The position numbers and the translations under genes were made by a program. DNA of 64,000 nt from Hypomesus transpacificus (taxonomy: Eukaryota; Chordata; Actinopteri; Osmeriformes; Osmeridae). The notes beneath the pieces were generated by a model. The model made no database searches and had not been told where the DNA came from. It saw only the letters and a list, made by a program, of their open reading frames with translations. The stretch is taken from positions 124,001 to 188,000 of the forward strand of contig NW_025813765.1 of NCBI RefSeq assembly GCF_021917145.1, in the 5' to 3' direction. Below are positions 9,944 through 19,886 of this stretch, piece by piece; within the stretch, counting starts at the first letter, position 1, and each line of letters opens with the position of its first letter.

Positions 9944-9954
9944 GGGGTATTAGC
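9944..9954 (+). pseudogene. tRNA-Ala 5' stub at left junction of element 1
   Basis: GGGGTATTAGC is the first 11 nt of tRNA-Ala (with A5 as T), cut inside the A box where the element begins. Confidence 0.85.
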
Positions 9955-10251
9955 GGCACCCGGAGCACATTCGACTGGCTATCGCGACCAATTAGCTACC
10001 TCGGTTCAAGGTTCGAGGGCCAATCGGATTCTCACTGTCCAATTGCGTCAGTCCGATTGCGCCAATCGGAACACGTACATCTCCAATTACGTCACGCCGA
10101 GCTGAGCCGTAGCAACGGCGTCCACGACCCCAGAGACCCCCGCCGAGGTTGACCCCCGCCGAAGTTGTGAGATGAGTGACAGTAGTCGCGTCAGTTCATT
10201 CATTGAAGGATACGCTGTTTCAAGTTGTCTGTAGTACCGCGCACCGCAAAG
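9955..10251 (+). promoter_or_regulatory. CCAAT-rich promoter and non-coding exon 1, copy 1
   Basis: A CpG-rich segment with CCAAT boxes at 9988, 10020, 10039, 10062 and 10083, a CRE-like TTACGTCA at 10087-10094, an X-box-like GTAGCAACGG at 10109-10118, and a 16-bp direct repeat (10135-10150, 10151-10166). No TATA box is evident. A consensus donor (CAAAG/gtaaat) follows 10251, so the stretch just before it is probably a 5' untranslated exon. That exon contains a 20-codon upstream frame at 10172-10234. Spacing of the CCAAT boxes suggests NF-Y binding. This is inference, and the transcription start is not located. Confidence 0.55.
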
Positions 10252-10704
10252 GTAAATACATACATAGCTAATCAAAATAATTATCCGTTTGACATTTCAA
10301 TACATGTTAGCATTCATCGGGTCAATGACAAGTAATATCACGAATATTAGAGTTTGTCATTTCAGAGTTTGTCATGTAGGCTAGTTAGTAGATTTCCTCA
10401 GGTAGTATTGCTGTCATTTAGCTAGCTACTTTTATAAGGGATTACTAATAGGTTACTGTAGCGACAGATGTTATTCCGACTAGCAAAAGCAATATTTAAC
10501 CTGTTATATATAATATATGTCACTGGGGACAAAACGAAATAAATATAACTTTTTCACTTGTGGTAATAAAGTGACCCAGAACAAGTACAAAAATATTCTT
10601 CTGGAAATAGTAGCCAGCTAAATATTTGAAATGTTAAAAAGCTAATTATAACAATAAATACATGTTATTGTACTAGTGTAAAAATCGCTCCTTTTACCTA
10701 TTAG
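10252..10704 (+). other. Intron 1 of element gene, copy 1
   Basis: AT-rich DNA from donor gtaaat to acceptor cctattag just before the ATG at 10705. I see no gene or repeat of note in it. Confidence 0.5.
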
Positions 10705-13700
10705 ATGTCGAGTTCAAAGAGCCACAAAGGAATGGGGGATGGGGAATGGATGTCCCGTTTGAGGAGGTTTGCCAGCTCTGGGGTTTGGCCTGCTGATGCA
10801 GGCAACAGGCCAGCCCCAAGACAGAAGAGGTGGTATGACCTCTTTCAAAAGGTATATAAAATGAGCAAAAGATCACAGAAAAAAAATTCTGATGGCCTAT
10901 AAAAGATGACTGAATTGCCAGAAATACCAGTCACAGTATGGGACCTTGATAAACATAATGAACAGCAACTTCAGTGTCAATGTCATGTTTAGTCACCAAT
11001 AGAAGATATGTCAAAACGCTCCATTTCTATTGGGTTGTTTTCTTTAAAAAAGTGTTTGTTTTATTTGGAACAGATTGAGAAGTGCCCGTTACAGTCAGGG
11101 GGTCAAAGAATGCTGTTTGGTGGGACACAGCAGTGTGCTTGTGGCTTTCACAACCCAAAGGTAATGTGAATGAGACTTCTTGACACCAAAACACTAAAAG
11201 AATCACTATGTGATGTGCTCAGTAATGTGATGTCTGACATGGATCTCTCTGTCCTTAATACAGCCAACCACTGGGCAAACTGTGGCAGAGACCTCTACCT
11301 GTGCTGCCCCTCCCCCACTGGGAACAGCCTCTACCTCAGCCTCTGCCTCTGCCCCTCCTCCACTGGGAATGGCCTCAGCCTCTGCCTCAGCCCATGTCCC
11401 AGCACGGCCCACACTGAATTTGTCCATGGTGAGTATTTCAATATTATTGTCATACAAGCTTTCAAATATGGACAACCACTGATTACATATGATGATGGCA
11501 AAATGGAAGAGCATTTCAGGTTTACAATGTATTCCTTTGATAAATGCTCTAATTGTCACCACAGTTTTCTAAACCACGATTTGGAGGCTCACATGGCGCT
11601 GCTGCAAAGCCAAATGTGAATGTGGTTAGGAAAGCAAAGGTAAATATGATTATATGTAAATATAATATAATACATATTTATAGGTTAATATGAGCAAACC
11701 TAAATCTTAAGAGCTTGATTTGAGTCCATTGATTTCTACTTTTTACAAATGCTTCCCCCCATCCTTCTCCCAGCCTCTGTCCAGTCCACCCACCATGACA
11801 GGAGACACCCAGGCCACTGCCAGCTCACCCATGGCCTCTGTGAGGACCACCCCACCTGGCTTTGGTTCCCCTACAGCCTCTGTGAGGACCACCCCACCTG
11901 GCTTTGGTTCCCCTACAGCCTCTGTGAGGACCCCCCCACCTGGCTTCGGTTCCCCTATGGCCTCTGTGAGGACCCCCCCACCAGGCTTCGGTTCCCCTAT
12001 GGCCTCTGTGAGGACCCCCCCACCTGGCTTCGGTTCCCCTATGGCCTCTGTGAGGCCCAGAACACCATCAAGCCCTGCCGTGGCTTTTGTGAGGACGGAA
12101 TCACCGCTCTCAAAGCCCCCATCCACCCCCTACAAAGCCTCCATGAGGACAACTTCTCGCTCCAGCCCTGCGATGACCTCTGTGAGGCCCAGCACAGCTT
12201 CCAGCCTCAGCACTGTTGTCTCAGAGACCAGCACCAGCCCTGCAATGGCTGCTGTAAGTGTTGTGTTCTTGGAACTGTTTTAGTTTTATAAGATGAGGTT
12301 GTTCTCATATGATTGGGCTATTCTGTTTTTATAAATATATTTATTTCTCTTGTTTTGTAACAGGATGTGCATGATGAGGATGAGCTTGCTGCTCCTGGCC
12401 CTGCTCCTGGCCCTGCTCCTGGTCCAACTCCTGACTTCTGGCTTCCTGTCAGAATGAAGGAGACGATCCCAGTTCAGGACCAACGGTGGATTGCGTCCAC
12501 CCTTTTTCAGTCTGGCAAGCTGCGTTTGAACTTGAAGCTCTGGTATGAGCCACCAGCCTCTGCCCTGATATACCACCAGGCTCCAACACCGGACCGCTTT
12601 TTTGCCCACAGGCTCTTGGTATGGATGCCCTATCACTTGTGGAAAGTGAGGGTAGTCTGCCAAACCTGTGGGAAGCAGCTGACGGGGTATGGTGTGCACA
12701 AGAGGGTGCGTAAGGTCCTGGACGTGGACCGCTACTACCTGATGGTGACGGAGACACTCAGGTGCACTGTGTGTCGCCTGACCCATCTGGCAACCAGTCA
12801 GGCTGTCCTGGACCAGCTGGACCTGCCTCACAGGAGGAAGTTCAGGATGATCCTGACACGCTTGTGAGTTAAAAATCTACAATCATTTTCTGATAATGCC
12901 TGCTGCAGGTCCTTACATAATTGAACAAGTTCTTGAAACTTATCTGTCTTTTCTTCAAGGTATGCTTGTGACATACGGGTCATCCGCATGTTGCGGGAAC
13001 GGACCCTCGGCAATAGCCCGGCGTGCCTGGTGAAGCAGCTGCGGGAGAACCATGGGGAGGAGTGGTTGGACCGCCTGGCCGACTACTTGGGGGAGTGTGC
13101 GGCCTTCGTTGACCAGCCCAGCCTCTTCCCAGTGACCTGCCAGGAACCTCCACAGCCCCTCGATGTCCCAACCAGCCGGTGGGTGCTGTCGGTGTACGGC
13201 AGGGACATCATCAGCCGGATGGACCATATAAAGGCGTCCATCACGTCAACCTTTGGTAACATTTTGAAGATGGACTCCACCAAAAAGGTAATAGGATGAA
13301 GAAAATCCATAGTGTAAATTATGTACAACACAATGAAAACATGAAACCTCAATGATTTGTATTCTTACAAGCACACATACACACACACATCCATGCCTTT
13401 GATTAGACTGCAGTAATACATAAATAAATAAATACACTTCTGTGTTTATTTAACAGACTTTCTTTTGAAACCTCTCATGAAGTTTTCTGTGTGAATTTTG
13501 TCATTTCAGATGACAAAGAAGCTGGCTGGTGCAGCAAAGGGGACTGCATTCTGGGTGACCTCGGTGGGGAATGAGATCGGCCAGGTCCTCATCAGTGTCC
13601 TGACTGCCCAGGAGGGACCGGGGCTGGACCCGATGGTCTCTGGCCTCATTGAGAGGTACACCCAGGCAGGTGCAGCTCCCCCGGTCCTGCTCTATGTGGA

Positions 13701-16700
13701 CTGTGGCTGCTGCTCAGAGGAGGGGGAGACCAAGCTTCAGGCCAGGTTTGGTGGGTGGCCAGACCTGAAAATAAGGCTGGACATCTGGCATTTTATGCGA
13801 CGGCTGGCCGTGGGATGCACCACCGATGCCCATGCCCTGTACCCCCTCTTCATGAGCCGCCTGTCTGTGTGCCTGTTCGAGTGGGACGCAGCAGACGTAG
13901 CCCTACTGCGCAGGGTGAAGAGGGAGCAGCTCAAAAGGGAGGGTGTGCCCCTCATCACCAGTGACATGGTGGACAAGGCCATCACCAAGGCTGAGCTGTC
14001 CCAGTTCTGCAGGCGGAGGACACGTGGAGTGGACGCCACGGTCCTCCGCATTGAGCAGCTGCTGCAGGAGCTGATGGGGGAGAAGGGGAGAGACCTGCTC
14101 GGGGTTCCGCTGCTGGACCAGCCTAAGATGGAGCACATCTGGCGCACCCAGAAGAGGCACGTGAAGTGCATCCAGGATGTGCCAGGTGTACTCCTGTACA
14201 CTGAGACAGGCAGTTCCACCAGGGAGGGGATCCAGCTGACCACATACAGGTGTGCAAGAGGCTCCACCTCCTTGGAGTCCTTCCACTGCCACCTGAACAG
14301 GTTTATTCCAGGTTGGTGTAGATCTTCATCTAAACATTATTCTTAATAATGAAATTATATTCAAATAGCCTTGTTAATCATTGTTCACGTTCTCTTTTTT
14401 TTTTAGGAACGAGTGCAAACCTGCTCAACTTCCAGCTGTACCTCCTGGAAGGCCTGAACAGGTGGAACCAGAACCGGGCAGCGGCCTCCATCACCACCAA
14501 GCGCATGGCGCTGTTGACGTACGCGGGGGACGTGCTGGAGTCCGTCAACAGCAACAGCCTGAAGGTGTTTGGAAGGAAGTATGTCCCCTCCTTCATCCCG
14601 CCGAGAAAGTACACCGGTAAGTCTCAGGGCAAATATGAATACAAATAATGATGTTGTTGAGAGCTCAGTATTTATGCATCATGGTAAGTTCCATATCTGT
14701 TTTTTAATACTCATTAGCATTGCATTGTTGTTCATGTTCAGGAGAGTTGCTTGGGGTGAACTACCTGCTTAGGCAGACAGGGCAGCCCTTGCAGGACATG
14801 GACCCCGACTCTGAGGAGACAGACCAACTGCTGGAGGACCACGCCACAGAGGAGGAACAGGCGGATGAAGGGTTTGAGGATGACGAACAGGACCTCACTA
14901 TTGGTAGTGTTTCGGAAGACCTCCCGTCTTCCGCCCTGCCTTCCACCACCCTGCCTGTGGTCCCCACCCTGCCCCTCACCTCCTCCACCCTGCCTTCCAC
15001 CACCCTGCCTGTGGTCCCCACCGTGCCCCTCACCTCCTCCACCCTGCCTTCTAACACCCTGCCACTCACCTCCTCCACCCTGCCTTCCACCACCTTGTCT
15101 CTAACCACCTCCATCCTACCTGTCACCACCACCACTCTGCCTGTCACCCCCATGCCTGTAGCTACCACCCTGCCTCCCCCCATAACCCAGCCTTGTGTCC
15201 CAGGTGCCTCCTCACAGGTGCCTGAAGAACAGCTGGTATGTTAACTTTCTACTAGTAATTAACTGTCATTCATAGAAACTAACAAGTTCAGTAGTTAGGA
15301 AAGTGTCTGAATACAAGCGCAATTCATTATTAGGAACAACACACAGTAATTGACAGCAAACAAATAAAACACACAGCAGCAGCAGTCAATATAACATACC
15401 TTTGCCATGAGGTGTTCAGCGCTAATGTGAAATTGTTCAATGTTTCAGGCTGTGGACGAGCATGGCATGCCAGGCATGGATCGGGTGGATAGACTGGCAG
15501 AGTGCTTAGTGGAGCTGAGGCATCAGACCAACATGACCCTCGATAACCAGCAGGTCAGCAAGACATTCATTGTACAACAGATATTTGTTTATATATTTAT
15601 AATATATAAACATATAAAATATATGTTTTCTTTCCTTCTTAGGTCAGCAACATTGTGGGGCTGTGGCAAGACCTGCTGGATTACGACAAGCAGAGGGTCG
15701 TGTTTGCTGCGCGGCACCTGGACAGGCTGATAAAGGGAAGGTTCCGCCACAAAAAAAAGGTGGAGTTCACGCCAGGTGTGGAGAGTGTGGAGAGGTGTGT
15801 CCTGGGGTCCACTGGTTCGCCTGCTCAGTGGCCAGACTGCTGCCGCCTTGTGGAGGCCATCTTCGTCCGGCTCTCGGACATCCACAAGAGTCCCAGGAAG
15901 CAGGGGAAGAGCAGCATGTCCAGGTGGACTCTGATCCTGCAGGACTACCGCAAGGTCCGGCAGCTCATCCTGGGCAATGGGGCCATCATGCAGGGCACCA
16001 CCCTGCAGCTGGTGGAGGTGAACCAGTCGACCCTCTCCCAGTGGTACAACCGGAGGGTGAAGAGGCAGGATCTGGCTGTGCTGCAGCAGGGCATAAACTT
16101 GCCAGGTCCTCTGTCTGTGGCTACCGAGCCTCTCCCGCCTGCCAACGTCCGCCCTGCTGTTGCTCCACCTCAACCCCAGGGAGCAGCCCACACCTACCAC
16201 CTGCCGCAGAGCACAGCAGGGCAGGCAAAGACCAAGAGGCGGGCAACATATGCAGCCACAGCACCACCTCCAGCGGTCCGACCCAGGCTGGCAGCCCAGA
16301 GGCAGCTCTTCCCTGGCCCTTCAGCCGCCCTTGGAGCCCCCACTCCCATCCCTATCATGCCCCGCCCTACCACCATTGCCCCTCGCCCTGCTGCCGTCCC
16401 CACTGTGGTGTTTGTCTCCCGAGCCCCTGGTATGAGGGCACCCTCTGCCCCCTCTCCATTGATGGTCCCCCAAGCCCTGCGTTTTGTCCCACCCTCTTCC
16501 TGCACCACCCACCTTCCCCAGCTTCGTCCTGCTCCTGGTCCAGCTCCCCGTGCCCACCAGAGGAGAGTGGAGGCCAACAAATGCTGGAGGTGTGGCCAGA
16601 ACAGAACGGCAGAGACTGGCCACAGCCAGTATAAGGGGACTGTTTACTGCCCCTCTGCAGAGACTCTGTCCAGAGAGCAGTGGCTGGAGGAGCAAAAAAA

Positions 16701-16707
16701 GAAATAA
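10705..16707 (+). CDS. DDE transposase-like zinc-binding protein (DUF6729-type), copy 1, 1485 aa in 12 coding exons
   Basis: Coding exons: 10705-10851, 11074-11160, 11264-11428, 11565-11639, 11774-12253, 12364-12863, 12960-13287, 13510-14311, 14407-14616, 14742-15235, 15449-15553, 15643-16707. All introns are GT-AG and phases join into one open frame. Order: basic N-terminus; CxC/H motif near 50-78; Ala/Pro/Ser-rich and 14-residue repeats (about 80-318); a domain with C417-x2-C420 and C452-x2-C455; an RNase H-like core with D590 (MDSTKK), D658 (YVDCGCC), H688 (DIWHFMRR) and E850 (TSLESFH) as candidate triad plus conserved His; an acidic stretch and Thr/Pro/Leu repeats; C-terminal C1445-x2-C1448-x9-H1458-x8-C1467. 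The core and ends resemble, from memory, abundant teleost proteins carrying DUF6729. Start chosen at the first ATG after the exon 1 acceptor. A nuclear DNA-binding transposase, or a protein derived from one, is inferred. Activity is unknown. Confidence 0.75.
11834..12043 (+). repeat. 42-bp coding minisatellite, five units
   Basis: Five in-frame 42-bp repeats each encode a 14-residue ASVRTxPPGFGSPx unit. A degenerate sixth start follows at 12044. The other three element copies carry only three units, so this accounts for the 28 extra residues of copy 1. Confidence 0.9.
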
Positions 16708-17454
16708 TTCCTTGGGCCTTTGTATATAGTTTTCATTGTTTAGATATAGTTAATGCTTAGATTTCCCGTGTGTATATCGTTTTCATTGTTTAGATATAGT
16801 TTATGCTTAGATTTCCATTGTGTATATAGTTTTCATTGTGTAAATATTGTAATTTAGCAGATCATTTGCCTGTATATATATATATATATATAGTTTAAAT
16901 TAGTTGTTGTTGTTCATATTTCTATTTTTACAATTGTGGATAAATGTTTCTATTTATCAACTATTTGTTGGTCAGTCCGTCGTTATTTCCCAATCACTAC
17001 TCTTTCTAACCAAATACGGCAAGTCTGCAAGAAGTAAGAGCAGCAAAAAGTGACTAACTTTACGCTTGCTTGCGCACATTGTTTTAAAATATTTAATATA
17101 TGGATCATGCAAGTGTTGATATGGTAAGTGCAGAAACCAAAAAGACAGAGCTTCAGATAAGAGCACACAAAGCTCAGAAGCCACACAGTTTGAGAGATAG
17201 ATAGATGGATGGATAGAGAGATAGATCTAATTAAAACTAACTAAAAACAGTACTCCTGTGTGGAGTGAATACAAATAAAGGCAAATAGTGTACAATAGAT
17301 AACCCTGTAAAATATAAATAATGCACTAGTGGATACAAATGGTTTTCAAATTACACTAAATTAGCAACGTATCTCCATCTATCTTATATTGTTACATTTT
17401 GATAACATACACACTTGGAGACTCAAGTGTGTGTGTTTATTAGAAATAGTCAAA
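16708..17454 (+). other. 3' region of element gene, copy 1
   Basis: AT-rich DNA after the stop codon. It holds a 50-bp tandem repeat (16721-16849), (TA)10 at 16873-16892, a GATA/GATG-type run near 17191-17226, and an AATAAA at 17274-17279 that could be the poly(A) signal. Frames on the opposite strand here are short and unsupported. Confidence 0.5.
16721..16849 (+). repeat. 50-bp tandem repeat in 3' UTR, copy 1
   Basis: About 2.6 units of exactly 50 bp, starting at 16721, 16771 and 16821, each beginning TGTATAT(A/C)GTTTTCATTG. Confidence 0.85.
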
Positions 17455-17490
17455 GGTGCCGTAGGTGGGACGCGAACCGCGGACCTTCGG
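17455..17490 (-). pseudogene. tRNA-like 3' remnant (T arm, B-box-like)
   Basis: On the - strand GAAGGTCCGCGGTTCGCGTC followed by CCACCTACGGCACC looks like a variable loop, T arm and acceptor of a tRNA. GGTTCGCGTCC differs from the B-box consensus at one position. No matching 5' half is present, so this is at most a tRNA fragment. Confidence 0.35.
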
Positions 17491-17604
17491 TTCCATTCTA
17501 CGTCTTCCCCAAACACTGTAAAATTCGTAATTTCGGGTGTTTTTTCGAATTGTGTTAAAACGTAACGGGTTAAACATGTTGAAACTATGAATGGGGACTT
17601 TCAA

Positions 17605-17711
17605 CTTTCCCCTTTTCTCTCTTTTTCCTCTTCTTCTCCCTTTTTCCTCCTTTTTTCTCCCTTTTTCCTCCTTTTTTCTTCCCCCTCCCTTCTCCCCCTT
17701 CTTCCCCCCTC
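17605..17711 (+). repeat. 107-bp pure pyrimidine tract
   Basis: Every base is C or T on this strand, with imperfect CTCCTTTTTT-type repetition, a short distance from the right end of the element. Such tracts can form triplex DNA. The C-rich/T-rich frames crossing it are not genes. Confidence 0.85.
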
Positions 17712-17734
17712 AAACAGGCGATTGTTCCCCAGCT

Positions 17735-17801
17735 TTAGCTCAAATGGTAGAGCGCTCGCTTAGCATGCGAGAAGTAGCGGGATCGATGCCCGCATTCTCC
17801 A
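17735..17801 (+). pseudogene. tRNA-Ala (AGC), 5'-truncated by element 1
   Basis: 67 of 73 nt remain, from TTAGC onward, with A box, anticodon AGC and T arm intact. The six lost bases are replaced by CCCAGCT-type element sequence, which cannot pair with ATTCTCC. Confidence 0.85.
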
Positions 17802-17986
17802 ATGCTTTTCGGCTCGTTTGTTGTTCAGTGGCTCGGCTAGTTCAATAAGACAAGTTTATCCGGTTTGTCCGGTGTCGCAATCCTCTCTGACCAGTCAGTG
17901 GTCTGCAGTGTTATGGCGTGACCTTTTTGAAAATGACGCGTTGACCACTTCCTTGAGTAGACGGTATTTTGCAAACACCACGGGTT

Positions 17987-18061
17987 TACCCAAACCGAGG
18001 ATCAAACCAGAGACCTTGACACCCTCGGCCTAACTCTCTCTCCCAACTGAGCTATAGGCGT
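17987..18061 (-). pseudogene. tRNA-Phe-like pseudogene
   Basis: Copy of 481-555. Confidence 0.6.
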
Positions 18062-18141
18062 TCCAAACCCAGTCAGTAGCATTCCAAAGCCTTGCCACAA
18101 ACGAAATAAAGCAATGGAAAAGATCCCCAAAAAGGGGTGGT

Positions 18142-18215
18142 TGGCCCGTATGGGGATCGAACCCACGACCTTGGCGTTATTAGCACCACGCTCTGACCAA
18201 CTGAGCTAACGGGCC
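18142..18215 (-). tRNA. tRNA-Ile (AAT)
   Basis: Intact, C11 form. Confidence 0.96.
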
Positions 18216-18423
18216 AGAGACACACTCTCCAGCCGCGGACACTGTCTCCAGCCGCGGAAATGCAATGTCCTAGGCGCCACCTCGTGTCGGCGTGAAACGA
18301 CCGGTCGTATTCGGCCCACGCTGTAAGTCGTTTTTCCTCACTCTAAATTCAAGGGGATGTCAAGAAAGCGATTAAACGGGAGCTACGAGTCTTGCAAGAC
18401 TCCAACGTCCACTGCTGAGCAAG

Positions 18424-18496
18424 GGGGAATTAGCTCAAATGGTAGAGCGCTCGCTTAGCATGCGAGAAGTAGCGGGATCGATGCCCGCATTCTCCA
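18424..18496 (+). tRNA. tRNA-Ala (AGC)
   Basis: Intact, same as 223-295. The unit downstream differs near 18562-18573. Confidence 0.96.
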
Positions 18497-18681
18497 ATGC
18501 TTTTCGGCTCGTTTGTTGTTCAGTGGCTCGGCTAGTTCAATAAGACAAGTTTATCCGGTTTGTTCGGCGTCTTAATCCTCTCTGACCAGTCAGTGGTCTG
18601 CAGTGTTATGGCGTGACCTTTTTGAAAATGACCCGTCGACCACTTCCTTGAGTAGACGGTATTTTGCAAACACCACGGGTT

Positions 18682-18756
18682 TACCCAAACCGAGGATCAA
18701 ACCAGAGACCTTGACACCCTCGGCCTAACTCTCTCTCCCAACTGAGCTATAGGCGT
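18682..18756 (-). pseudogene. tRNA-Phe-like pseudogene
   Basis: Copy of 481-555. Confidence 0.6.
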
Positions 18757-18836
18757 TCCAAACCCAGTCAGTAGCATTCCAAAGCCTTGCCACAAACGAA
18801 ATAAAGCAATGGAAAAGATCCCCAAAAAGGGGTGGT

Positions 18837-18910
18837 TGGCCCGTATGGGGATCGAACCCACGACCTTGGCGTTATTAGCACCACGCTCTGACCAACTGAA
18901 CTAACGGGCC
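18837..18910 (-). tRNA. tRNA-Ile (AAT), T11 variant
   Basis: T11 form. Confidence 0.95.
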
Positions 18911-19118
18911 AGAGACACACTCGCCAGCCGCGGACACTGTCTCCAGCCGCGGAAATGCAATGTCCTAGGCGCCACCTCGTGTCGGCGTGAAACGACCGGT
19001 CGTATTCGGCCCACGCTGTAAGTCGTTTTTCCTCACTCTAAATTCAAGGGGATGTCAAGAAAGCGATTAAACGGGAGCTACGAGTCTTGCAAGACTCCAA
19101 CGTCCACTGCTGAGCAAG

Positions 19119-19191
19119 GGGGAATTAGCTCAAATGGTAGAGCGCTCGCTTAGCATGCGAGAAGTAGCGGGATCGATGCCCGCATTCTCCA
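19119..19191 (+). tRNA. tRNA-Ala (AGC)
   Basis: Intact, same as 223-295. Confidence 0.96.
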
Positions 19192-19376
19192 ATGCTTTTC
19201 GGCTCGTTTGTTGTTCAGTGGCTCGGCTAGTTCAATAAGACAAGTTTATCCGGTTTGTCCGGTGTCGCAATCCTCTCTGACCAGTCAGTGGTCTGCAGTG
19301 TTATGGCGTGACCTTTTTGAAAATGACGCGTTGACCACTTCCTTGAGTAGACGGTATTTTGCAAACACCACGGTTT

Positions 19377-19451
19377 TACCCAAACCGAGGATCAAACCAG
19401 AGACCTTGACACCCTCGGCCTAACTCTCTCTCCCAACTGAGCTATAGGCGT
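19377..19451 (-). pseudogene. tRNA-Phe-like pseudogene
   Basis: Copy of 481-555. Confidence 0.6.
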
Positions 19452-19531
19452 TCCAAACCCAGTCAGTAGCATTCCAAAGCCTTGCCACAAACGAAATAAA
19501 GCAATGGAAAAGATCCCCAAAAAGGGGTGGT

Positions 19532-19605
19532 TGGCCCGTATGGGGATCGAACCCACGACCTTGGCGTTATTAGCACCACGCTCTGACCAACTGAACTAAC
19601 GGGCC
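19532..19605 (-). tRNA. tRNA-Ile (AAT), T11 variant
   Basis: T11 form. Confidence 0.95.
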
Positions 19606-19813
19606 AGAGACACACTCGCCAGCCGCGGACACTGTCTCCAGCCGCGGAAATGCAATGTCCTAGGCGCCACCTCGTGTCGGCGTGAAACGACCGGTCGTAT
19701 TCGGCCCACGCTGTAAGTCGTTTTTCCTCACTCTAATTTCAAGGGGATGTCAAGAAAGCGATTAAACGGGAGCTACGAGTCTTGCAAGACTCCAACGTCC
19801 ACTGCTGAGCAAG

Positions 19814-19886
19814 GGGGAATTAGCTCAAATGGTAGAGCGCTCGCTTAGCATGCGAGAAGTAGCGGGATCGATGCCCGCATTCTCCA
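19814..19886 (+). tRNA. tRNA-Ala (AGC)
   Basis: Intact, in a 686-bp unit. Confidence 0.96.

Larger units (their letters stand above)
1..9954. repeat. tRNA tandem array, block A
   Basis: Fourteen monomers run head to tail, thirteen of exactly 695 bp and the last of 686 bp. In each unit the order is tRNA-Ala(AGC) on +, about 185 bp without a gene, a tRNA-Phe-like pseudogene on -, 80 bp, tRNA-Ile(AAT) on -, and a 208-bp spacer. The 185-bp stretch gives only a 71-codon frame with a TTG start, which I do not regard as a gene. This is the most homogeneous block. Its main polymorphism is a single base in the tRNA-Ile D arm and one C/T difference near 1131. It ends where the first element interrupts the fifteenth tRNA-Ala. 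Confidence 0.97.
9955..17734 (+). mobile_element. 7.8-kb gene-bearing insertion, copy 1
   Basis: The monomer is interrupted after GGGGTATTAGC and resumes at TTAGCTCAAATGG, so TTAGC (9950-9954 and 17735-17739) flanks 7,780 bp of unrelated DNA. That fits a 5-bp target duplication, although TTAGC is also part of the target itself. The ends (GGCACCCGG and CCCCAGCT) show no terminal inverted repeats that I can find. The interior holds a promoter-like region, a 13-exon gene with a transposase-like core, an AT-rich 3' region with repeats, a tRNA-like T-arm remnant and a 107-bp pyrimidine tract. I favour a DNA transposon related to the DDE families of fish. A host gene segment moved by other means is possible. 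Confidence 0.7.

Noticed and set aside
1-9954. CRISPR array
   Set aside because: The repeats are 695 bp, contain tRNA genes, and have no short repeat-spacer pattern.
9988-10020. A-box-like TAGCTACCTCGG and B-box-like GGTTCGAGGGC near the left end of the element
   Set aside because: They lie only a few bases apart, far closer than the 30-60 bp of a working type 2 Pol III promoter, and no cloverleaf forms. A CCTCG/CGAGG hairpin is the more modest reading.
9877-10152. A 91-codon frame across the left junction of each element
   Set aside because: It starts in tRNA spacer, crosses the insertion point and covers the CCAAT-rich region. No protein family resemblance is seen.
13737-14292. Long opposite-strand frames of 129-176 codons within the transposase-like core
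   Set aside because: They mirror a GC-rich coding exon whose sense frame has clear motifs. The antisense translations are low-complexity shadows.
15663-16634. A 323-codon + strand frame overlapping the last exon
   Set aside because: It is the +1/+2 shadow of the Pro-rich final exon. The true frame continues from the spliced upstream exons and ends with a Cys/His motif.
16972-17186. Opposite-strand frames of 67-70 codons in the 3' region
   Set aside because: AT-rich, overlapping each other in two frames, with no recognisable domain.
9955-17734. Retroelement or virus-like origin for the 7.8-kb element
   Set aside because: No reverse transcriptase, integrase, capsid or protease motifs, no long terminal repeats and no poly(A) tail at the right end. 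The gene is full of introns.
9955-17734. Terminal inverted repeats of the element
   Set aside because: The left end GGCACCCGG and the reverse complement of the right end AGCTGGGG do not match in any useful register. Ends without TIRs, or ends lying elsewhere, remain possible.
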